Positions 41,201-48,687 of a stretch of DNA of 64,000 nt are shown piece after piece. Within the stretch, counting starts at the first letter, position 1; each line of letters opens with the position of its first letter. Source of the DNA: Saprospiraceae bacterium. Its GTDB lineage: Bacteria; Bacteroidota; Bacteroidia; Chitinophagales; Saprospiraceae. A program made the translations under genes and the position numbers. The stretch is taken from contig JALHLK010000001.1 of the NCBI GenBank assembly GCA_022844565.1, positions 311,073 to 375,072 of the forward strand, read 5' to 3'. Under the pieces are notes generated by a model that made no database searches, was not told the DNA's origin, and worked only from the letters and a program-made list of their open reading frames with translations.

Positions 41201-42700
41201 CTAATTGACCTGATATTCTGTAGTTCCATCTTTATTATCCATAATGCTGATACCCATAGCAGTCAATTCTTTTCTTATGGTATCCGACAAAGCATAGTTT
41301 TTATCTTTTTTTGCTTGATTCCTCAAGTCAAGTAACAACTTCATCACATCATCCAATTTATCATCAGTTGAACCTTCATTCTCAGCAGCGATCCCCAAGA
41401 CATCTTGAATAAACCCTTTGTAAGTTTCAATCAAAAGTTGAACCGTTGTTTCGGATAGTATACTTGCTTTGGTGGCCGAGTTGTGTAAAGTATTAATGAT
41501 AGAGCTCATTTCAAATAAATTGGCGATTACTTCAGCGGTATTGAAATCATCATTCATTTTATCATAACACTGCATCCTTAAGTAAAGTATTTTTTCCTCA
41601 AGGGCTTTATCCTGACTTTCGGACCCATTGCCTTTAAGTAATGAAAGAGGTTTTAAGGCATTGGTAAGTCTTTTCATGGCATTATCCGCTGACTTTAGAG
41701 CAGTATTAGAAAAATCTAAAGTGCTACCGTAGTGCGCTTGAAGCATGAAAAACCTTATATTCATCGGTGTATATGCTTGCTCCAAGAGTGGATGTTCACC
41801 AGTGATCATCTGTTGAAAGCTTATGTAGTTACCCTTGGATTTAGCCATTTTTTGACCATCTAGGGTAACCATATTATTGTGTATCCAATAATTTGCAGGG
41901 TGACATCCATGCGCACCTACACATTGACTGATTTCTGCCTCGTGGTGCGGAAATTTAAGATCCATACCTCCTCCATGAATATCAAAAGGTAGACCTAGAT
42001 ATTTAATACTCATTGCTGTACACTCTTGATGCCATCCAGGAAATCCCATTCCCCAAGGAGAACTCCATTGCATAAGATGCTCAACCTCTGCTTTTTTCCA
42101 TAGCGCGAAGTCTGCAGAAAACTTCTTTTCTTCTTGCCCTTCTAGTTCTCTTGAACCTTCTAACATATCCTCAAGGGTTCTTCCTGAAAGCTCTCCATAC
42201 TTATAATTTTCATTATACTTTCGTACATCAAAATATATAGATCCATTGCTTTCATAAGCATAGCCTTGGTCTATTATTTTTTGAATAGACTCTATTTGCT
42301 CAGGAATATGACCTGATGCCACAGGTTCAATAGAAGGGGGAAGTACATTTAAAGAGGCTAGTGCTTGTCTGTATAAATTGGTATAATACTGGGCGACTTC
42401 CATTGGCTCTACTTGATCCAATCGAGCTTTTTTAGATATCTTGTCTTCTCCTAAGCCGTTTGTATCATCTTCAAGATGTCCTACATCTGTAATATTACGC
42501 ACATACCGGACCTTGTACCCAATGAATTTGAGATATCTAAATATCACATCAAAAGCAATTGCGGCTCTCGCATGGCCAAGATGGGGCTCCCCATAGACTG
42601 TGGGCCCACATACATACATCCCTACTTTACCAGGGTTAATTGGTTTAAATACTTCTTTTTTTCTAGAAAGCGAATTATAGATTTTTAATTCGTGTTGCAT
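41201..42700 (-). CDS. cysS: Cysteinyl-tRNA synthetase
   Basis: A 499-residue class I tRNA synthetase that charges tRNA-Cys. Zinc ligand C31 lies in MYVCGPTVYG, the HIGH motif is PHLGHARAA (40-43), the other zinc ligands lie around GWHQECTAMS and FPHHEAEISQ, and the KMSKS motif is KMAKSKGNY. The C-terminal helical DALR-like domain follows, and length is normal. The gene is 6 bp after fur on the same strand, so cysS, fur and folE form a tight operon. Confidence 0.97.
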   Translation of the reverse strand: MQHELKIYNSLSRKKEVFKPINPGKVGMYVCGPTVYGEPHLGHARAAIAFDVIFRYLKFIGYKVRYVRNITDVGHLEDDTNGLGEDKISKKARLDQVEPMEVAQYYTNLYRQALASLNVLPPSIEPVASGHIPEQIESIQKIIDQGYAYESNGSIYFDVRKYNENYKYGELSGRTLEDMLEGSRELEGQEEKKFSADFALWKKAEVEHLMQWSSPWGMGFPGWHQECTAMSIKYLGLPFDIHGGGMDLKFPHHEAEISQCVGAHGCHPANYWIHNNMVTLDGQKMAKSKGNYISFQQMITGEHPLLEQAYTPMNIRFFMLQAHYGSTLDFSNTALKSADNAMKRLTNALKPLSLLKGNGSESQDKALEEKILYLRMQCYDKMNDDFNTAEVIANLFEMSSIINTLHNSATKASILSETTVQLLIETYKGFIQDVLGIAAENEGSTDDKLDDVMKLLLDLRNQAKKDKNYALSDTIRKELTAMGISIMDNKDGTTEYQVN

Positions 42701-42706
42701 ATGTTG

Positions 42707-43120
42707 TTATTCGTTTTTGTCTAAGCACTGCTCACAAGTTCCTTCTACTACCAGTTGAAAACTTGTGATTTTATGTTTGTTTAGTTTTTCGAGGTATTGC
42801 TTTGGTAGATCAGGTAAATGCTGCACATTGTCACATTCGTTACACTTGAAGTGTGGGTGGTCGGTATGACTTGCATGGCCTCCTGTAAATGTATATAGTG
42901 TGCTGGCATTCGAATCTATTATTTTACAGAGTATCTCTGCCTCTTCAAAAGCATGCAGAATTCTATAAATACTGACTCTATCCATTTCCACACTAAATAC
43001 CTTTTCTAAATCTGTATGCGAAAAAGCTTTGTTACTATTTCTGAAATAGTCCAATATCTTTATTCTGGATTTGGTAATCCTTAGATTTTTAGAAAATAGT
43101 ATTTCTTTACTGTCAGACAT
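42707..43120 (-). CDS. Fur-family metal-dependent repressor
   Basis: A 137-residue regulator with N-terminal winged helix (residues about 10-80, LRITKSRIKILDYFRNSNKA ... VSIYRILHAFEEAEIL) and a C-terminal metal-binding part. The HASHTDHPHFKC segment offers sensory-site histidines. Structural zinc cysteines are C93/C96 and C129/C132. Fur, Zur and PerR cannot be told apart by motif alone. Its place between genes for two zinc enzymes (FolE and CysS) hints at a Zur-like role; that is inference. It starts 9 bp after folE ends. Confidence 0.88.
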   Translation of the reverse strand: MSDSKEILFSKNLRITKSRIKILDYFRNSNKAFSHTDLEKVFSVEMDRVSIYRILHAFEEAEILCKIIDSNASTLYTFTGGHASHTDHPHFKCNECDNVQHLPDLPKQYLEKLNKHKITSFQLVVEGTCEQCLDKNE

Positions 43121-43128
43121 ATTTAAAT

Positions 43129-43800
43129 TTAGTCAAGATCAAGCAATTTTAAAAACTCTCTTCTTGTCTCATCATTGTTAAACTTTCCACCATATTGTAT
43201 TGTCGTAGTAGAACTTGCGTGGTCTTTAATACCTCTCGTACTTACGCACATGTGATCAGCATTCATAATGACAATCACGTCGTCTGTGCCAAGTGCTTCT
43301 TTTAGATCATTTAAGATTTGTACAGTTAATCTTTCTTGAACCTGAGGCCTTCTTGCATAATAGTCCACTATTCTATTAAGTTTAGAAAGTCCTATTACTT
43401 TACCACTACTAATATAGCCAATGTGAGCTTTTCCTATGATGGGTAGAAAATGATGTTCACAAAAAGAGCTAAAGGTAATATTTTTTTCAATTAGTACTTT
43501 GTCGTATTGATATTTATTGTCAAAAACCGACATTTTTGGTTTGTTTTGAGGGTTTAGACCTGAAAAAATCTCTTTTACAAACATTTTAGCAACTCTGTAA
43601 GGCGTACCTTTTAAGCTGTCATCTGTAAGGTCTAAACCTAGTTCTTCCATGATTTTTCTAAAATGAAATTCGATATTTTCCATTTTGTCTTCGTCTGATT
43701 TTTCAAAAGCATCAGTACGCATAGGTGTATCAATAGAAGTGTATACATGATTATCCCCGATATTTTCAATCTCTTCTTTTAAGAGCAAATCCATGTGCAT
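43129..43800 (-). CDS. folE: GTP cyclohydrolase I
   Basis: A 223-residue FolE-type enzyme. It opens GTP to dihydroneopterin triphosphate, the first step of tetrahydrofolate and related pterin synthesis. Zinc ligands are C114 and H117 (SFCEHHFLP) and C185 (DHMCVSTRG). Further family blocks are GYISSGKVIGLSKLNRIVDY and RPQVQERLT. The first ~35 residues are a non-conserved extension. It is the zinc-dependent form, not FolE2. It is part of a minus-strand operon with yidD upstream (58-bp gap) and fur downstream. Confidence 0.96.
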   Translation of the reverse strand: MHMDLLLKEEIENIGDNHVYTSIDTPMRTDAFEKSDEDKMENIEFHFRKIMEELGLDLTDDSLKGTPYRVAKMFVKEIFSGLNPQNKPKMSVFDNKYQYDKVLIEKNITFSSFCEHHFLPIIGKAHIGYISSGKVIGLSKLNRIVDYYARRPQVQERLTVQILNDLKEALGTDDVIVIMNADHMCVSTRGIKDHASSTTTIQYGGKFNNDETRREFLKLLDLD

Positions 43801-43858
43801 ATTTTAATTTTTTATTTTGTGAATAGGCTATTAACCTAATTTTTTTAAAAATGTTTAT

Positions 43859-44089
43859 TTATTTAGTCTCACCTTTTTTTGGGACTGGATCATATCCATG
43901 GCCTCCCCAAGGATGACAACTAAATATTCTTTTTAATCCCAACCACATTCCTTTTAAAACGCCCCATTCGTTGATAGCATCTATCGCATAATGTGAACAG
44001 GTAGGCTGGTATCTACAATTTTTTCCAAGATAAGGTGATATTGCAAGCTGATAAAACCTTATGGGTAAAATGAATAATTTCTTTAACAT
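43859..44089 (-). CDS. yidD: Membrane protein insertion efficiency factor YidD
   Basis: A 76-residue peripheral membrane protein with the typical pattern: an amphipathic N-terminus ([18 protein letters not shown]), then [20 protein letters not shown] with two conserved cysteines, and [12 protein letters not shown] at the end. It helps the YidC pathway to place proteins in the inner membrane. In many bacteria it sits beside rnpA and yidC; here it heads the folE-fur-cysS group instead. Confidence 0.94.
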   Translation of the reverse strand: MLKKLFILPIRFYQLAISPYLGKNCRYQPTCSHYAIDAINEWGVLKGMWLGLKRIFSCHPWGGHGYDPVPKKGETK

Positions 44090-44433
44090 ACAAAGATATA
44101 AAATGCAAAATTACGTCTTTTCGTTCCAAATAAAACTTTAAAATTCTGTTATCTTCATATTTCTACGACTTTTACATGATATTTATTGGTTTTAACTAAC
44201 ATTTACAAGTCGTAATCTCTCACTTTAGTCCTCGATTAAGTACTTAAAAGCAAATTTTATTTCTTAAGAGTCATTTTCTTGTGGATAAACATAACAATAT
44301 TCTAATTATAATGTTAATACTTTCTTTAAATGTCGTTAAATTTTGAATGTTTGTCTATTTAATAACTTTAGTTAATAAAGATTGATCAAATTTGTCTCAA
44401 TTTAGCGGTCTTAATTATCGTACAATATCTTTT
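44090..44433. other. Intergenic stretch, 344 bp, divergent promoter region
   Basis: AT-rich region between the divergently transcribed yidD and TonB-receptor genes, so it must hold both promoters. A TTTTG at 44341 and TAACTTTA at 44363-44370 resemble a -33/-7 pair for the receptor, though spacing is short. No repeat or RNA gene was recognised. Confidence 0.4.
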
Positions 44434-46770
44434 ATGAAGAAATATTTACTGTTTTACTTTCTACTTGCAAGTTCTATTGTTATTGGGCAATCAAAGTCTT
44501 ATTCCATCAAAGGATATGTGACGGATGATGGGTCGGGGGAAACGATGATTGGTGCCAATGTGATTTATGTAGAAAATCCAAAAATTGGTAGTTCAACGAA
44601 TACATATGGTTTCTATTCATTTGAAATCCCTGAAGGTGAAGTCACAATTATGGCTTCTTACTTAGGTTTCCAATCGAAGGCTTTTAGGTTCAATTTGGTC
44701 AGAGACACCACCATCAATTTTAAGTTGACAGAAGGTGTGTTGGTGGATGAAGTGGTGATATCCGCAGACAGAGAGGAATCACGAAAAAACGTAGAAAGCA
44801 CTCAAATGGGAGCAGTTTCACTTCCCATGGAAAGTATCAAAAAGTTACCGGTTTTGTTTGGAGAAGTTGATATTTTGAAGACGCTTCAGCTTTTACCGGG
44901 TGTATTGTCAGGTGGAGAAGGGACATCAGGTTTTATTGTGAGAGGAGGAGGTCCTGATCAAAATTTATTGCTTCTCGATGAGGCGGTGGTGTACAACAGT
45001 GGACATTTACTTGGGTTTTTCTCTATCTTTAATGGTGATGCTATCAAAAATACTTCGCTTATAAAAGGTGGCATGCCAGCTAATTATGGTGGTCGATTGT
45101 CTTCTGTGGTAGACGTACAGATGAAAGAAGGTAATAATAAAAAGTTTGCTGCCTCTGGTGGTATTGGAATCATAGCCTCGAGACTTACTGTAGAAGGTCC
45201 AATAGTAGAAGATAGAAGCTCTTTCATTGTATCTGCTAGAAGGACATATGCTTTGGACCTAGCTCAGCCAGCAATTAAGAATACTGATTTTGCTGGAACA
45301 AATTACTATTTTTATGACCTCAACACTAAGATCAATCATAAGTTTTCTGATAAGGATCGAGTCTATTTTAGTGGTTATTTTGGGCGGGATGTATTAACTT
45401 TTAAACAGCCAAAACGGGATTTTTCATTTAGTTTACCTTATGGAAATAGTACTGCTACATTGAGATGGAACCATTTGTTTAACAACAAGCTTTTTATGAA
45501 TGTTTCTGCAATCTATAATGATTATCAATTTGAATTTACCGGGGGGCAAGAGCAGTTCGTTTTTAAACTTTTTTCAGGTGTTAGAGACTATAATGCCAAA
45601 GTAGATTTTGATTACTTCATGAATAATAAACACAGTATTAAATATGGTGTAAATTATACTTACCACAAATTGACACCCAATACCGCGTCTGCCCAAAGCG
45701 AGGATATAAACTTTTCCAATGACCTGAATCCTAAATTTGGTCAAGAAATTGGTATTTACGCCCTTGACGACATAAAGGTAAATGATAAAATTGGTGTCAA
45801 CCTAGGAATGAGATTGAGTATTTTTAGCCAATTAGGTCCCTATGACCCAAAAGACGGAAGGAAATTTTCAAATTTTGAACCCGTAACAACGTATACTCGA
45901 CTAGAACCACGATCTTCTTTCAATTATATTTTGGACAAAAACTCGAGTATCAAAGCAGGAGTAACTGTAAATAATCAGTTCCTTCATTTGGTATCCAATA
46001 GTGCTTCCACTTTACCAACGGATATATGGGTACCTAGTACAGAAAATGTAAAGCCACAGAGTTCAATCCAATATGCCTTAGGATATTTCAAAAATCTAAA
46101 AGATGATACGTATGAAACTTCAGTCGAGTTGTATTATCGTAATATGAATAACCAAATCGATTATGCAGATGACTACGTTAATGATATTTCTCAAGACTTA
46201 GAAAATGCTTTTGTTTTTGGAAAGGGTAGGGCGTACGGTGCCGAATTCTTTTTAAAAAAATCAAAAGGAAGAATGAATGGATGGATAGGCTACACACTTT
46301 CTCGGACAGAAAGATCATTTGACAGAATAGAAGACGGAAGGTGGTATCCAGCGGTTTATGATCGTACCCATGATATTTCGGTGGTGGTTAACTATAAAAT
46401 TTCTGACAAGCTTGACATTGGAGGTGTGTTTATTTATGGGTCGGGACGATTATTTACGCCAACAAATGGTTTTTTCTTCATAGAACAAAACTTAAATCTC
46501 TTTTATGGGCCTAGGAATAGTCAGCGTCTACCAGATTATCATAGAATGGACCTTTCTTTAAATTATACTCCAAAACCAAACTCTACTAAAAAATGGAAAG
46601 GTGAGTGGAATTTCTCAGTATATAATGTATACAATAGGAAAAACCCTTTCTTTATTAATTTTGATACTAATTCAGACTTTCAAACGGGGGTTACGACAAT
46701 CGAAGGATCTAAAATCACGATTTTTCCTTTCATACCTAGTATTACATACAACTTTAAATGGAATCAATAA
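44434..46770 (+). CDS. TonB-dependent outer-membrane receptor with CarboxypepD_reg-like domain
   Basis: A 778-residue protein. Signal peptide is MKKYLLFYFLLASSIVIGQS. A carboxypeptidase-like regulatory domain (about 22-105, GYVTDDGSGETMIGANVIYV ... STNTYGFYSFEIP) precedes the plug (ILKTLQLLPGVLSGGEGTSG, FIVRGGGPDQNLLLLDEAVV) and the 22-strand barrel. It would import a large or scarce substrate using TonB energy. The stop shares one base with the next start (TAATG), so it is coupled to a DUF4249 lipoprotein, a common pairing in Bacteroidota. ATG 44434 gives the clean signal; a TTG at 44392 was rejected. The substrate is unknown, and a SusD is absent. Confidence 0.92.
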   Translation: MKKYLLFYFLLASSIVIGQSKSYSIKGYVTDDGSGETMIGANVIYVENPKIGSSTNTYGFYSFEIPEGEVTIMASYLGFQSKAFRFNLVRDTTINFKLTEGVLVDEVVISADREESRKNVESTQMGAVSLPMESIKKLPVLFGEVDILKTLQLLPGVLSGGEGTSGFIVRGGGPDQNLLLLDEAVVYNSGHLLGFFSIFNGDAIKNTSLIKGGMPANYGGRLSSVVDVQMKEGNNKKFAASGGIGIIASRLTVEGPIVEDRSSFIVSARRTYALDLAQPAIKNTDFAGTNYYFYDLNTKINHKFSDKDRVYFSGYFGRDVLTFKQPKRDFSFSLPYGNSTATLRWNHLFNNKLFMNVSAIYNDYQFEFTGGQEQFVFKLFSGVRDYNAKVDFDYFMNNKHSIKYGVNYTYHKLTPNTASAQSEDINFSNDLNPKFGQEIGIYALDDIKVNDKIGVNLGMRLSIFSQLGPYDPKDGRKFSNFEPVTTYTRLEPRSSFNYILDKNSSIKAGVTVNNQFLHLVSNSASTLPTDIWVPSTENVKPQSSIQYALGYFKNLKDDTYETSVELYYRNMNNQIDYADDYVNDISQDLENAFVFGKGRAYGAEFFLKKSKGRMNGWIGYTLSRTERSFDRIEDGRWYPAVYDRTHDISVVVNYKISDKLDIGGVFIYGSGRLFTPTNGFFFIEQNLNLFYGPRNSQRLPDYHRMDLSLNYTPKPNSTKKWKGEWNFSVYNVYNRKNPFFINFDTNSDFQTGVTTIEGSKITIFPFIPSITYNFKWNQ

Positions 46771-47714
46771 TGCTTAATAAATCAAATTATTTTATCATTT
46801 TTCTTGCTTTTTCTATTATTGCTCTACATTCATGTGAAGAGCCATATACTCCTGAAGTGCTTAATACAGAACAACAATTTGTTATTGAAGGATTTGTCGA
46901 AGCAGGTCCTGGTGCGAACCCTACTTACGTGATGATTACCAAAAGTATTCCATACACATCTAAGATTGATGCAAATGCACTGGGTAATTTGTTTGTCAAA
47001 AATGCACTCGTATCCGTAAATGATGGAAAGAATAATGTTGCTTTGACGCAGCTTTGTTTACAACAATTACCTCCTGATTTAAGACGTCAAGCTGCTCAAT
47101 CTTTAGGTTTAAACGGTGATAGTGTCAATGTAGATATCTGTTTATACGTAGATGTATTCAATCAGTTGGATCGAAAGATTGGAGGTAAGTACGATCTTAC
47201 GGTCAAAGTTGGAAGCCTAACAATGACCTCATCCACCACGATTCCTCCACACATACCTATAGATTCAGTGAGATGGACTGATCCTCCAGGTGAACCCTCA
47301 GATACATTGGCTAGATTATGGGTTTGGGTGAATGACAGGCCTGAGAAGGATTACTATAGATACATGACAGATACCGATGGAAGTGGTTTGGTAGCACCTT
47401 TTACCTCCGTCACCGATGACGCATTTTTTAATGGTAAGAAATTCGAATTTCCACTGCAAAGCGCACCGAGAAGGGGAGCACGCGATTTTGATCCTCAAAC
47501 AGCAGGCTTATATATGAGAGGAGATAGCGTTACAGTTAAGTGGCTCAATTTAGATAAAGAGCATTTTGATTTTTGGAATACCAGAGACTTTGCAGCCAAT
47601 AGTGGAGGTCCATTTGCAAGTTATACACGTATACGCACGAACATCAAAGGTGGGCTAGGAGTTTGGGGCGGCTATTCTGTTAGTACATATAGAATTTTTT
47701 GTCCAGAGAAATAG
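46770..47714 (+). CDS. DUF4249 lipoprotein, partner of the TonB receptor
   Basis: A 314-residue lipoprotein with signal MLNKSNYFIIFLAFSIIALH and lipobox cysteine in HSCEEPYTP. The DUF4249 pattern is visible: QFVIEGFVEAGPGANPTYVM near the start, NDRPEKDYYRYMTD in the middle and the final GGLGVWGGYSVSTYRIF. DUF4249 proteins follow TonB receptors of this type and probably serve as surface-exposed accessory factors, though their action is not known. ATG 46770 overlaps the receptor stop by one base and was preferred to ATG 46758. Confidence 0.88.
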   Translation: MLNKSNYFIIFLAFSIIALHSCEEPYTPEVLNTEQQFVIEGFVEAGPGANPTYVMITKSIPYTSKIDANALGNLFVKNALVSVNDGKNNVALTQLCLQQLPPDLRRQAAQSLGLNGDSVNVDICLYVDVFNQLDRKIGGKYDLTVKVGSLTMTSSTTIPPHIPIDSVRWTDPPGEPSDTLARLWVWVNDRPEKDYYRYMTDTDGSGLVAPFTSVTDDAFFNGKKFEFPLQSAPRRGARDFDPQTAGLYMRGDSVTVKWLNLDKEHFDFWNTRDFAANSGGPFASYTRIRTNIKGGLGVWGGYSVSTYRIFCPEK

Positions 47715-47842
47715 GGTTCCTTTAAATTAGGTATCTCTTTAGTATCTAATGCTTTATATAGAATTAATTTTTTTTTAGATTAAATCAATACGTTTTATTA
47801 TTAAATTAAGTAATTTTGCACTCGCTTTAGTAAAAGTACTAA

Positions 47843-47924
47843 GCCCGGATGCTGAAATTGGTAGACAGGCACGCTTGAGGTGCGTGTGTGGAGACATGTG
47901 CAGGTTCGAGTCCTGTTCCGGGCA
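47843..47924 (+). tRNA. tRNA-Leu (anticodon GAG)
   Basis: The acceptor stem GCCCGGA pairs with TCCGGGC. The D-arm contains GAAATTGGTAGACAGGC, the anticodon stem CACGC/GCGTG encloses loop TTGAGGT (anticodon GAG), a long variable arm typical of Leu follows, and the T-arm is CAGGTTCGAGTCCTG. The 3' CCA is not encoded. A -7-like TAATTTTG lies at 47811-47818. Confidence 0.95.
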
Positions 47925-47995
47925 CAAAATAAATGGTGTAAATAGTATAGAATTATATAATTTCTTTTACATTTGCGCTCTCTTAAGGTGTGATA

Positions 47996-48133
47996 CAAAA
48001 TAAACTGTACAAATTTTGCAAAATATTTTTTTCTTTATCAAGGCAAAATTTTCAAGCATAGCCAAAGCTACGTTTTAAAATTTTAACGCCGAGGAAGGAA
48101 AAAAGATGAAGCAAAAAGGTATAGTTTAAATTG
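47996..48133. repeat. Diverged inverted-repeat element between the two tRNA genes
   Basis: Shares with the element at 53649 the TGTACAAATTT near one end, the core TAGCCAAAGCTA (TAGCCTTAGCTA there), and a GATGAAGCAAAAA-type segment. An inner stem pairs AAAATTTTCAAGC-type sequence with GTTTTAAAATTTT. It sits exactly between the two tRNA-Leu genes. Non-coding. Confidence 0.5.
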
Positions 48134-48150
48134 TAACAAACCTTTACAAT

Positions 48151-48234
48151 GCCGAAGTGGTGGAATTGGTAGACACGCTGGACTCAAAATCCAGTGCTAG
48201 CGATGGTGTGCGGGTTCGAGTCCCGCCTTCGGTA
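48151..48234 (+). tRNA. tRNA-Leu (anticodon CAA)
   Basis: The acceptor stem GCCGAAG pairs with CTTCGGT (one G-T pair). The D-arm has GGAATTGGTAGACACGC, the anticodon stem CTGGA/TCCAG encloses CTCAAAA (anticodon CAA), a long variable arm follows, and the T-arm is GCGGGTTCGAGTCCCGC. CCA is not encoded. It reads UUG codons. Confidence 0.95.
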
Positions 48235-48499
48235 CTTCTTTTTTATGATTTTGTTGCTTAAATATTTTCTATTTTAATGAGATAAAAGGATATTAAGCAA
48301 AATAACTTCCCCTCCCGTCTTTCACTCATTTTTTATAAATTTTACTAGCCTAAAAGCTATCTTCTCATGAAGTCAGTAAAGTTATAATAAATGTTTTTCT
48401 TATTCTTTTGTTAATATAATGGTCCAACTCACATTATTTAGGTGTTAATACTACATTTGTTTGAAGGTTAATCCCAAATTGGCCATTAGAACTTTGTCA

Positions 48500-48612
48500 T
48501 GAGGGGTTAAAGTGCAGTAAAATAAGACATTTTACCGACTGAAGCATAGCATCGCTATGGTAAAGGGGTTAAATGGAGTGAAACGCCTTATTTTGAAGCA
48601 ATTTAACTCCGT
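48500..48612. repeat. Imperfect palindromic intergenic element
   Basis: AAAATAAG on the left pairs with CTTATTTT on the right, and the centre is CATAGC-ATC-GCTATG. GGGGTTAAA occurs on both sides (near 48502 and 48566). Layout, but not sequence, is similar to the other hairpin elements of the window. Non-coding, upstream of the M16 peptidase gene. Confidence 0.45.
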
Positions 48613-48687
48613 AATAAATTTTCTAATGACCAATTTGGGTTCATTCCATTGAAAGTTATATTTTACAATTTTACCAAACATAAAAAG

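Noticed and set aside
47843-48234. Possible integration site (att) at the tRNA-Leu genes.
   Set aside because: No integrase gene and no direct repeat of a tRNA 3' end were found in the window.
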